A stretch of DNA of 5,700 nt from JAJRZX01 sp964407495 (GTDB lineage: Bacteria > Desulfobacterota > GWC2-55-46 > JADFVP01): contig CAYOVP010000083.1 in the NCBI GenBank assembly GCA_964407495.1, positions 1-5,700 on the forward strand, read 5' to 3'. Position numbers and translations under genes: made by a program. Below are positions 1 to 5,698 of this stretch, piece by piece. Each line of letters starts with the position of its first letter. Within the stretch, counting starts at the first letter, position 1. Below the pieces are notes generated by a model, which did no database searches, was not told the DNA's origin, and was given only the letters and a program-made list of their open reading frames with translations.

Positions 1-518
1 CTGATGTTCCTGTCCGGGCCATAGGTCTTGATGGTGTAGATATGGGCCGCGGTGATTATCTCGGCGGCTGTATCCCAGTCGAACCTCCTGAAACCGCCCT
101 TGCCCCTGGACCACTTGATCTTCTTGTGGAGTTCGGCGTTGTTGACGATGCTTGCCCATGCGTCCACGGGGTCCGAGTGCTTTGCGCGGGCTTCTTTCCA
201 GGCGTCGAAGAGAGTTCCCCTGCAGTAGGGGTACTTGATCCTTACAGGGCTGTAGACGTACCATGACGCCGAACAACCCCTCTGACAACCCCTGGGCTCG
301 TAGGGAGGAAGAGTTGCCTCGAGCTTGGGGTAGTCCACTGCCTGGAGTTCCCATGTGACTATACCGTCCTTGACGTAGACCATCCAGGAGCAGCCACCCG
401 TGCAGTTGTTGCCATGGGTGCTCCTGACGGTCTTGTCGTACTGCCAACGGTTCCTATAAAACTCCTCCCACCCTCTCTTGGCGGGGTTTATCTCGTCCTG
501 TATCCAGCGTGTTGCCAT
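1..518 (-). CDS. NarG/NxrA-type molybdopterin oxidoreductase alpha subunit, N-terminal part (runs off left edge)
   Basis: Only the first 172 residues are in the window; the rest lies beyond position 1. The visible part reads like the N-terminus of respiratory nitrate reductase alpha (NarG) or nitrite oxidoreductase alpha (NxrA), which share this region. It contains WEEFYRNRWQYDKTVRSTHG, then the ligands of the FS0 [4Fe-4S] cluster as H35-x3-C39-x3-C43-x34-C78, the same spacing as in E. coli NarG. SWYVYSPVRIKYP, DPVDAWASI and TIKTYGPDR near residue 170 follow in family order. In the family this subunit holds the Mo-bisMGD centre and interconverts nitrate and nitrite; those Mo ligands are outside the window. 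No twin-arginine signal is visible at the N-terminus. Cys82 and Cys99 are extra; E. coli NarG has Ala and Met at these places. The start ATG overlaps the upstream cytochrome stop by one base (TAATG) and has a strong Shine-Dalgarno. NarG and NxrA cannot be told apart from this fragment. Confidence 0.9.
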   Translation of the reverse strand, partial: MATRWIQDEINPAKRGWEEFYRNRWQYDKTVRSTHGNNCTGGCSWMVYVKDGIVTWELQAVDYPKLEATLPPYEPRGCQRGCSASWYVYSPVRIKYPYCRGTLFDAWKEARAKHSDPVDAWASIVNNAELHKKIKWSRGKGGFRRFDWDTAAEIITAAHIYTIKTYGPDRNI

Positions 519-1084
519 TACCTACCTCCTTTTCCGCCGTAGTTTCTCCAAATGGCCTCATGAGCGGTACCTCTGCACCTGCTCCTGTACCTTCCGCTCC
601 AGATTATGTTAAAGACGATGAGTATGCCGATAAAACCACCGATGCCTATGATCGTGAAGAGACCTGTGGGGGCCTTTCTCACGGCACCCTGGCTCTGACG
701 CTCAAAGAAGGCCCTGATATCAGCGACTTCCTCGTCAAGGATGGGCCTGTCGCGGAAGATAGGGCCCATGGTGGGGGAACCGGCGTTGTTGATCCATGCC
801 GCGTTGACAAAGGGATTCTTGGAGGGGTCGGCGTACACCTTTGTAAGGTCAGGCCCGAGTGTGCCGCCGCCAAGCGCTCCGAAACTGAGGTTGTGACACG
901 ATATGCACGGAGGGCCACCGTTCTTGAACCTCAACTGTCCGGTGTAGTACTTGAGCCCCCTTGCATAATCGCCGGACTCCTGTGCCTGAACCGTGCCGGA
1001 TGGCAGCATGCCCGCAACAAGTATCGTTGCCAGCGCCACCAAAAAGGCTCTGCTCAGGACCTTTCTCCATCTCTCAAAAACCAT
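518..1084 (-). CDS. Membrane-anchored class I c-type cytochrome (monoheme)
   Basis: A 188-residue protein. Residues 1-34 form a Sec signal peptide: basic start (RWRK), hydrophobic core 13-27, and likely cleavage after VQA at 34. A single heme c site, CISCH, is at 60-64. The segment after it contains LGPDLTKVYADP and SPTMGP, where Met106 is the likely distal heme ligand, then LDEEVADIRAFFE at 116-128, the usual C-terminal helix of class I cytochromes c. A hydrophobic segment (about 141-161) followed by a basic tail (RYRSRCRG) should anchor the heme domain to the outer face of the inner membrane. The gene stop overlaps the NarG/NxrA start, so the two are co-transcribed and the cytochrome is probably an electron partner of that enzyme or its membrane complex. 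That partnership is inferred from context. The ATG at 1084 is supported by a strong Shine-Dalgarno. Confidence 0.9.
   Translation of the reverse strand: MVFERWRKVLSRAFLVALATILVAGMLPSGTVQAQESGDYARGLKYYTGQLRFKNGGPPCISCHNLSFGALGGGTLGPDLTKVYADPSKNPFVNAAWINNAGSPTMGPIFRDRPILDEEVADIRAFFERQSQGAVRKAPTGLFTIIGIGGFIGILIVFNIIWSGRYRSRCRGTAHEAIWRNYGGKGGR
524..531 (-). promoter_or_regulatory. Shine-Dalgarno of the NarG/NxrA gene
   Basis: On the minus strand AAGGAGGT lies 5 nt before the ATG at 518, inside the last codons of the cytochrome gene. A near-perfect match to the 16S anti-SD fixes the start and suggests strong initiation on top of coupling through the TAATG overlap. Confidence 0.85.
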
Positions 1085-1090
1085 CCCTGC

Positions 1091-1098
1091 ACCTCCTT
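1091..1098 (-). promoter_or_regulatory. Shine-Dalgarno of the cytochrome c gene
   Basis: AAGGAGGT on the minus strand, 6 nt upstream of the ATG at 1084. It fixes the start of the cytochrome and lies just after the stop of the small ORF ending at 1105. Confidence 0.85.
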
Positions 1099-1100
1099 CT

Positions 1101-1120
1101 TTTTTTACAGCTTTTTACAG
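1101..1120 (-). repeat. Tandem 10-bp repeat, CTGTAAAAAG then CTGTAAAAAA
   Basis: Two nearly identical 10-base units lie head to tail just before the cytochrome Shine-Dalgarno. The second unit contains the TAA that ends the upstream small ORF. The A-rich stretch could keep the ribosome-binding region unstructured. No function can be assigned. Confidence 0.5.
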
Positions 1121-1260
1121 TACCACTTGTTGTCTTTACGTTTCCCGGCCTTCTTGTTGCCAACCTGCACCAGACAGAGAGGTATGCCTTGCGAGCCCTC
1201 CTCTCCCAGAACAGGGATAAAGAAGTGCCTCGCCCGGACATACAGAGGTCTGCATGGCAC
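1105..1260 (-). CDS. Possible small ORF, 51 residues, unknown
   Basis: Not recognised. From a GTG at 1260 the frame encodes 51 residues and ends 20 nt before the cytochrome start. The product is basic, with segments ARHFFIPVLGEEGSQGIP and GNKKAGKRKDNKWYCKKL. About two thirds of the codons end in G or C, as in the neighbouring genes, which favours real coding over chance. No Shine-Dalgarno precedes the GTG. The frame is the same as that of the ORF ending in TAA at 1267, two codons upstream, so this may be the tail of one interrupted gene rather than a separate gene. An overlapping 39-codon frame from ATG 1255 has less gene-like codon endings. Confidence 0.35.
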   Translation of the reverse strand: MPCRPLYVRARHFFIPVLGEEGSQGIPLCLVQVGNKKAGKRKDNKWYCKKL

Positions 1261-1266
1261 AGGTGT

Positions 1267-1710
1267 TTAAGACGCTACTGCGGCCTCAAGGTCGTCCCTT
1301 GCAAGGCTGAATGCCTTTCTCGGGCGTTCGAGCCCGGACATATTGAGCCACTCAACCCTCTTGGAACTCGCACATGAGGGCTTCACTGCTGTGCTTTTAT
1401 CGGAAATATCGGTACTGAATGTTTTTTTGAGGTTCTCAAGGCCCGGGAGGGCGTCAATGAAGGAGGGGGATACAGGTTGGCGGCGGCTGGGGAATGATTC
1501 ACATAGCACCCTTACTATGAGGATACCGGCCCCTGCCAGCCTTCTTGCGCCGCACGCTGGGGTTGTGCCGACGGCGATGAGGAGGGGTTTCATGATTACC
1601 ACGGACATTATCTCGCCTCGCCGCGCCGCCCTCCTGCACACGCGCAGGATTGATACGGGGCTGAGGTAACGGTAGATACGCCCGAACTTTTTTGCGACCC
1701 TTACTCTCAC
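1267..1710 (-). CDS. Hypothetical protein, 147 residues, possibly part of a decayed gene
   Basis: Not recognised. The frame is open from about 1749; the first usual start is a GTG at 1710, with an internal ATG at 1608. The N-terminal third is strongly basic (RVRVAKKFGRIYRYLSP, then RVCRRAARRGE), a short hydrophobic stretch follows (MKPLLIAVGTT), and the C-terminus reads SGLERPRKAFSLARDDLEAA. Codons, mainly those ending in G or C up to about position 1440, resemble those of the neighbouring genes. There is no good Shine-Dalgarno before the GTG. The same frame continues past the stop at 1267 into the small ORF ending at 1105, and is preceded by a stop at 1750 and a short start-bearing ORF. It is either a small gene in a leader region or a pseudogene segment. 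No domain or catalytic motif is visible. Confidence 0.4.
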   Translation of the reverse strand: MRVRVAKKFGRIYRYLSPVSILRVCRRAARRGEIMSVVIMKPLLIAVGTTPACGARRLAGAGILIVRVLCESFPSRRQPVSPSFIDALPGLENLKKTFSTDISDKSTAVKPSCASSKRVEWLNMSGLERPRKAFSLARDDLEAAVAS

Positions 1711-1749
1711 AAGCTCAAGGTCCCTTTTCTGATGTATATATATGATATA

Positions 1750-1782
1750 TTAATGGATGAACCGCCTGAAGGCGCGCATCAT
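1750..1782 (-). CDS. Putative 10-codon leader ORF
   Basis: ATG-ATG at 1782-1777 begins a frame encoding MMRAFRRFIH and a TAA at 1750. AAGGCGGT, one mismatch from a perfect Shine-Dalgarno, lies 5 nt upstream at 1788-1795. The predicted start of transcription from the nearer promoter is about 50 nt upstream. Three of the ten codons are Arg (CGC, AGG, CGG). It may be a regulatory leader peptide, or the true start of a gene interrupted by a nonsense codon, because the downstream 147-codon ORF is in the same frame. Confidence 0.35.
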   Translation of the reverse strand: MMRAFRRFIH

Positions 1783-1800
1783 GCCGCACCGCCTTGGGCG
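1763..1800 (-). promoter_or_regulatory. Alternating GC-rich hairpins around the leader ORF start
   Basis: On the minus-strand RNA four short blocks alternate: CGCC (1800-1797), GGCG (1793-1790), CGCC (1774-1771) and GGCG (1766-1763). Blocks 1+2 and 3+4 can form small hairpins (the second with a UUCA loop). Blocks 2+3 can form a longer hairpin that encloses the Shine-Dalgarno and the AUG. Mutually exclusive pairings of this kind are typical of attenuators or translational switches. The stems are only 4 bp, so this is a suggestion and not a recognised riboswitch. Confidence 0.25.
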
Positions 1801-1841
1801 AATATTTTCCAGTTCCTCGACTTCGAACGGAAGACCGCAGA

Positions 1842-1870
1842 AAGATAACAGATACCCCGCGGCCTGTCCA
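1842..1870 (-). promoter_or_regulatory. Sigma70-type promoter P2 (leftward)
   Basis: Minus strand: TGGACA (-35, 1870-1865), 17-nt spacer, TATCTT (-10, 1847-1842). Transcription should start near 1835, about 50 nt before the leader ORF, and read toward the cytochrome and NarG/NxrA genes. Matches to consensus are 5/6 and 4/6. Confidence 0.5.
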
Positions 1871-1934
1871 GCATTTTTTTTACCAGATTGAAAAAACTGA
1901 CGTTGCTCTATTCACTTTTTCGTGTATGGACGCG

Positions 1935-1963
1935 ATTATAGTACAAAGCAAAAATCCTGTCTA
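1935..1963 (-). promoter_or_regulatory. Sigma70-type promoter P1 (leftward)
   Basis: Minus strand: TAGACA (-35, 1963-1958), exactly 17 nt, TATAAT (-10, 1940-1935). The -10 is perfect and the -35 matches 5/6, making it the best promoter-like sequence in the window. Transcription should start near 1928 and read leftward. With P2 it forms a tandem pair about 93 bp apart. Confidence 0.6.
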
Positions 1964-2064
1964 CAGAAAAATGGACCTTTTGGTGATTTTTTTTGCCCCG
2001 AACAGGCGCACCCAGCCCCCCCACATTGCAACTCTTTGAAAATCTTCATATTTCCAACAAAGCT

Positions 2065-2077
2065 CCGCCCAAGACGG
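2065..2077 (-). terminator. ispG: Weak terminator-like hairpin after ispG
   Basis: One base past the ispG stop the minus strand reads CCGTC-TTG-GGCGG, a 5-bp stem (one G-U pair) followed by AGCTTTGTT. The stem is short and the U-tract is broken, so termination would be inefficient. No better terminator was seen before P1. Confidence 0.25.
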
Positions 2078-2078
2078 A

Positions 2079-3158
2079 TCAGGATGCCGTCCTGCCACCC
2101 CTCTTTTCCTCCACAATACGCTCAACCTCGCGGGCCATCACCTCTATTATCTCCTCTTCCCTCACCTTCTTCATGACCTTGCCTCCTACGTATATGAGCC
2201 CCACGCCGTCTCCTCCCGCAACACCAACGTCAGACTCCACGGCCTCTCCCGGCCCGTTCACAACACACCCCATCACAGCCACGGTCAGCGGCTCTTCCAC
2301 ATGGGCGAGACGTTCTTCAAGACGCGTTGCTATTCCGGCGCAGTCGAACTTCACCCGTCCGCAGGTAGGGCACGAGACGATATTTACGCCCCTCTTCCTG
2401 AGTTCCAGGGCCTTGAGTATCTCCCAGCCCACGCGCACCTCGTCCACGGGGTCGCCTGTTATGGATACGCGGAGCGTGTCACCTATGCCCTCTGAAAGCA
2501 GGGCCCCGAGGCCCACGGCAGACTTCACAGAGCCTGCAAAGAGCGTCCCTGCCTCTGTGACGCCTATATGAAGGGGATAATCCACCTTCTCCGAGAGGAG
2601 ACGGTAACTCTCTATGGTCAGAGGTACGCTCGATGCCTTGATGGAGATCTTCATGCGGTCGAAGTTCAGGTCTTCGAGTATGCGAACATGGCGCATGGCG
2701 CTCTCGACGAGCCCCTCTGCCGTTGGACCGCCGTCCCTCTCGAGGATGTCTTTTTCGAGGGAGCCCGCGTTCACACCTATCCTTATGGGCAGGCCGGCCC
2801 CCGAGCAGGCCGAGACCACCTCGGCTATACGCTCCCTCGAGCCGATGTTGCCGGGGTTGATCCTCAGGGCGTCCACTCCCTCGTCCACTGCCCGGAGGGC
2901 CAGTTTGTAATCAAAGTGAATGTCCGCGATGAGGGGTATGGAGATGGCCTTCTTTATTCTCCCAAGTGCGCCGGCGGCCTCCATGTCCGGTACGGCCACG
3001 CGCACTATCTCACAGCCTGCGGCCTCCAGGGCGTGTATCTGCTTTACCGTAGCCGCAACGTCCGCGGTATGCGTATTGGCCATGGACTGGACCGAGACAG
3101 GCGAACCGCCGCCGACAGCAACAGAGCCAACTCGTATCCTTCTCGTCTTCTTTCTCAA
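2079..3158 (-). CDS. ispG: 4-hydroxy-3-methylbut-2-enyl diphosphate synthase, IspG (GcpE)
   Basis: IspG performs the reductive ring opening of 2-C-methyl-erythritol 2,4-cyclodiphosphate to HMBPP, the penultimate step of the MEP isoprenoid pathway, in the cytoplasm. With the start chosen here it has 359 residues, typical of the short bacterial form (E. coli 372); no insertion domain is present. The TIM-barrel part carries the family blocks GGGSPVSVQSM, ADIHFDYKLALRA, LRINPGNIG, RIGVNAGSLEKD and LSEGIGDTLRVS. The [4Fe-4S] ligands are in SCPTCGR (Cys263, Cys266) and GCVVNGPGEA (Cys298, Glu305). The frame extends to a TTG at 3203. The TTG at 3158 is preferred because it puts the protein start just before the conserved KKTRRIRVG and has a GGGAG 9 nt upstream, whereas the 3203 codon has no Shine-Dalgarno. 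It is transcribed divergently from pabB and looks monocistronic. The electron donor is not visible here. Confidence 0.96.
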   Translation of the reverse strand: MRKKTRRIRVGSVAVGGGSPVSVQSMANTHTADVAATVKQIHALEAAGCEIVRVAVPDMEAAGALGRIKKAISIPLIADIHFDYKLALRAVDEGVDALRINPGNIGSRERIAEVVSACSGAGLPIRIGVNAGSLEKDILERDGGPTAEGLVESAMRHVRILEDLNFDRMKISIKASSVPLTIESYRLLSEKVDYPLHIGVTEAGTLFAGSVKSAVGLGALLSEGIGDTLRVSITGDPVDEVRVGWEILKALELRKRGVNIVSCPTCGRVKFDCAGIATRLEERLAHVEEPLTVAVMGCVVNGPGEAVESDVGVAGGDGVGLIYVGGKVMKKVREEEIIEVMAREVERIVEEKRGGRTAS

Positions 3159-3324
3159 TGGAGTTCTCTCCCTCTCTCCTCTGTCTCTTTCAGGGGGTAG
3201 CAAAGAAAAACCGCAGCACCCAAGTATGTAATAAGGACCCTTACTGTAACAGAAAAGCGGCCTCTAAAAAAACAGAAAAAAGACCATTCCTTCCCAGCCC
3301 CCCTACGCGAGACCTGCACCCTCC

Positions 3325-3353
3325 TTGACCGCCCCATGAAAAGCGTATATTCT
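3325..3353 (+). promoter_or_regulatory. pabB: Sigma70-type promoter of pabB-pabC, predicted leaderless
   Basis: TTGACC (-35, 3325-3330), 17-nt spacer, TATTCT (-10, 3348-3353). Six bases separate the -10 from the A of the ATG at 3360, so the most likely first transcribed base is that A. This also argues against the in-frame ATG at 3336, which lies between the two promoter boxes. Confidence 0.5.
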
Positions 3354-3359
3354 GAAGCC

Positions 3360-4814
3360 ATGAGAGAGACGGAGACAGTCAGGAAACGTACTTGCCATGG
3401 ACCGGAGGTCTCAAGGTCCCGCTCCAGCCCTCTGCCCCTGGACGCCCTCCGCTCCATAGAGGACATGGAGAGGCCCTTCGTCCTCGGCGGGGCGCCCTCT
3501 GCGGGCCACCGCTACAGCGTGGCAGCCGCGGCCCCCCTTATGACCATCACCATGAGGCCTGGAGACGGGGAGATAGAGATAAAGAACGCACCGCCACTCA
3601 TGGCTGAAAAACTCCGGCATGATAAGGCCGCCGACCCATTCGCCCTACTTGCCCATATCATATCGACATTGCGTTCAGAGAGGTCCGCCGGTCCCTTTCC
3701 CTTTAGCGGCGGGGCCGTGGGAGTATTCTCCTATGACCTCAAGGATAGTGTTTTCCAACTTCCGCCTGTGCCGGGGCAAAAAAAAGACCGAGGCATAGGG
3801 CTTCCGCTCCTGGACATCGGCATCTACGAAGACATCTACGTCTATGACCACCACGAGGAAAAGGGATACTTCATCTCCAGGCCCCCCCACGACAAAAAGG
3901 CCCGCGAGTTCAGGGAACGCATAGAAGGGGCACCATCGAGGATGAGTCCTGCTACCAAGGACAGGGGAGAGAGAGGGACCCGACTTTACTCCAACACCAC
4001 AATGCAGGCCTATCTCCAGGCCGTGATGAAGGCCAAGGAATACATCGCTGCAGGCGACATCTACCAGATAAACCTATCTCAACGGCTGGAGACCGATTTC
4101 AGGGGCGATCCCCTCTCGCTCTACGAGGCCCTCTTGAGAGAGAACCCCACACCCTTCTCCTCATACTTCGACCTTGGCGGGTATCAGATAATCTCCAACA
4201 GCCCTGAGCGGCTCCTGAGGGTGCGGGGAGACAAGATGGAGACCTCTCCGATAAAAGGCACCAGGCCCCGCGGCTCCACCCCCGAGGAAGACGCGCTCTT
4301 AAGAAGGGAACTTGCAACAAGCCCGAAGGAACGGGCCGAGCACGTAATGATAGTAGACCTCGAGAGAAACGACCTGGGGAGGCTGGCCCTTCCGGGCACG
4401 GTCACTGTAGAAGACTTCGAGGAGATACAGTCCTTCCGCAGGCTCCACCACATGGTCTCCCGAGTGAGCGCCTCCACGCCTCCTGGGACAGACCCTGCAG
4501 GGATCCTTCGGGAAATCTTCCCCGGCGGCTCCATTACCGGTGCGCCGAAGATCCGCGCCATGGAAATAATAGAAGAACTGGAGACAGTGCCGCGCGAAGT
4601 ATACACGGGAAGCGCCGGATATATCGACTTCTCGGGAAGTGCAGACCTCTCCATACTCATTCGTACGGCCATCTTGAAAAAGGACAAACTCTTTCTCCAC
4701 GTTGGCGGAGGCATAGTGGCCGACTCGGATCCAGCGTCAGAATACGAAGAGACCATCTTGAAGGCCATGGACTTCCTGAATCTGCTGAATCTTGCGCCAG
4801 GGCAACTCGCATGA
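3360..4814 (+). CDS. pabB: Aminodeoxychorismate synthase component I, PabB
   Basis: PabB converts chorismate and ammonia to 4-amino-4-deoxychorismate for p-aminobenzoate and folate synthesis; ammonia normally comes from the glutaminase PabA. The protein has 484 residues from the ATG at 3360. The N-terminal domain includes GGAVGVFSYDL (about 117-127). The chorismate-binding domain follows with AAGDIYQINLSQR (230-242), NSPERLL, SPIKGTRPRG, MIVDLERNDLGR (330-341), FPGGSITGAPK (387-397) and GGGIVADSDPASEYEET near 449-465. The lysine in PIKGT (Lys299) is the diagnostic PabB residue that forms the covalent intermediate; anthranilate synthase TrpE has alanine there. There is no PabA domain fused, and no pabA in the window. 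An alternative ATG at 3336 would add 8 residues but overlaps the promoter. No Shine-Dalgarno precedes either start. The stop overlaps pabC by ATGA. Confidence 0.93.
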   Translation: MRETETVRKRTCHGPEVSRSRSSPLPLDALRSIEDMERPFVLGGAPSAGHRYSVAAAAPLMTITMRPGDGEIEIKNAPPLMAEKLRHDKAADPFALLAHIISTLRSERSAGPFPFSGGAVGVFSYDLKDSVFQLPPVPGQKKDRGIGLPLLDIGIYEDIYVYDHHEEKGYFISRPPHDKKAREFRERIEGAPSRMSPATKDRGERGTRLYSNTTMQAYLQAVMKAKEYIAAGDIYQINLSQRLETDFRGDPLSLYEALLRENPTPFSSYFDLGGYQIISNSPERLLRVRGDKMETSPIKGTRPRGSTPEEDALLRRELATSPKERAEHVMIVDLERNDLGRLALPGTVTVEDFEEIQSFRRLHHMVSRVSASTPPGTDPAGILREIFPGGSITGAPKIRAMEIIEELETVPREVYTGSAGYIDFSGSADLSILIRTAILKKDKLFLHVGGGIVADSDPASEYEETILKAMDFLNLLNLAPGQLA

Positions 4815-5698
4815 AAAAGTACGTCTATATCGACGGAAGAATATGTGAAGAAAAAGAGGCCGCTCTCTCTCCCCTCGACCGCGGCATCACACTGGGTGAC
4901 GGTATCTTCGAGACCATACTCCTGCTAAAGGGAAGACCAGTCTTTCTCGGTTTACACCTTGAGAGGTTATTCTCAGGGCTGAGGGCCCTAAACTTCGAGG
5001 TCAGTAGACTCGGTGCATTCTTCGACGAGGTCGGGAAGGGCCTCGTAACGGATCTTGCGAAAAAGAACGGCCTCGAAGATACCTTGGCGCGCCTTCGCAT
5101 AACCATCACGCGGGGCACGATACAAGGCGGGCTCTCCGCCGTAAGAGAGGCCGCCCCCACCAGGCTCATAACAGTAGCGCCAATTGATATTGAAAGGATA
5201 GAAACAAAAAAGAGGCGCGGCATAAAGGCCATCACCGTAGACGGACTACGTCCGGCCCTGCCGGGGGTGAAGACGACAAACTTCATGCCCAATATACTCG
5301 CCGCCTGCAGGGCCAGGGACCGGGGGGCTCAAGAGGCCTTCTTTCTCGGCCCCGACAACAAGACCGTCCTGGAAGGAACGACATCGAATCTCTTTATCGT
5401 CAAAAAGGACAGACTCATCACAACGCCTGCGGCAGAAAAACCCGAAGGCCCCGGCGTGCTTGCCGGAGTAGTAAGGCAGACTATCCTTGAACTTACAGAA
5501 AGACAAAAGATTCCAGCGGAAGAGAACTGGTTCTCCACGGACGACCTCTATGAGGCCGACGAAGCCTTCATAACAAACTCCATAAGCGGAGTCGTGCCAG
5601 TAGTAAAGACAGACGACTGTAAGATTGGAGACGGCAGGCCCGGAGAGACGACGCGCACCCTACAGAAAAAATACGAAGAAAAAATAAGAAAAGGATAA
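4811..5698 (+). CDS. pabC: Class IV PLP-dependent enzyme, probable aminodeoxychorismate lyase (PabC-like)
   Basis: A 295-residue fold-type IV PLP protein, complete, ending 2 bases before the window edge. Family landmarks are DRGITLGDGIFET (23-35), HLERL with Arg52 expected to bind the PLP phosphate, GVKTTNFMPN with catalytic Lys154, VLEGTTSNLF (186-195) with Glu188 at the pyridine nitrogen, GVLAGVVRQTIL (215-226) and ITNSISGVVPV (254-264). This family includes branched-chain aminotransferase, D-amino-acid aminotransferase and ADC lyase, and sequence blocks alone separate them poorly. The ATGA overlap with pabB suggests translational coupling and points to ADC lyase, which releases pyruvate from aminodeoxychorismate to give p-aminobenzoate. 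The active-site blocks look more like D-alanine aminotransferase than E. coli PabC, so a second transaminase activity is possible. Only a weak AGGG lies upstream of the ATG. Confidence 0.85.
   Translation: MKKYVYIDGRICEEKEAALSPLDRGITLGDGIFETILLLKGRPVFLGLHLERLFSGLRALNFEVSRLGAFFDEVGKGLVTDLAKKNGLEDTLARLRITITRGTIQGGLSAVREAAPTRLITVAPIDIERIETKKRRGIKAITVDGLRPALPGVKTTNFMPNILAACRARDRGAQEAFFLGPDNKTVLEGTTSNLFIVKKDRLITTPAAEKPEGPGVLAGVVRQTILELTERQKIPAEENWFSTDDLYEADEAFITNSISGVVPVVKTDDCKIGDGRPGETTRTLQKKYEEKIRKG

Larger units (their letters stand above)
1711..2078. other. Intergenic region between ispG and the interrupted frame
   Basis: This stretch holds no recognisable full-length gene. From the ispG side it contains a weak terminator-like hairpin, AT-rich sequence with two leftward sigma70-type promoters, the 10-codon leader ORF with its hairpins, and a 19-base alternating A/T tract near 1735-1753. 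A plus-strand open frame (1654-1848, no start before ATG 1732) crosses its right part but has no Shine-Dalgarno. No tRNA or other known structured RNA was recognised. Confidence 0.6.

Noticed and set aside
1321..1336. Hairpin CGGGC-GTTCGA-GCCCG resembling a tRNA T-arm
   Set aside because: The loop has 6 bases, not 7, and no acceptor, D or anticodon arms can be placed around it.
509..1377. Plus-strand frames of 253 and 138 codons opposite the cytochrome gene
   Set aside because: They lie antisense to a cytochrome with signal peptide, CxxCH motif and Shine-Dalgarno, and have no Shine-Dalgarno of their own.
1343..1669. Plus-strand 108-codon frame
   Set aside because: It has no Shine-Dalgarno or recognisable features and opposes a minus-strand frame with better codon endings.
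1794..2176. Plus-strand frames of 81 and 84 codons in the intergenic region
   Set aside because: They cross AT-rich promoter DNA and the end of ispG, with low-complexity Ser/Pro tails and no Shine-Dalgarno.
2568..3200. Plus-strand 210-codon open frame opposite ispG
   Set aside because: It is the exact antisense of a complete, clearly recognisable IspG and shows no family features.
3159..3330. Possible leftward promoter for ispG
   Set aside because: Several TATTAC/TACATA/TACAGT elements exist but none has a convincing -35 at proper spacing, so no specific site is called.
4184..4768. Minus-strand 194-codon frame (and a 133-codon one) opposite pabB
   Set aside because: They are antisense shadows of conserved PabB motifs, caused by biased third-codon positions.
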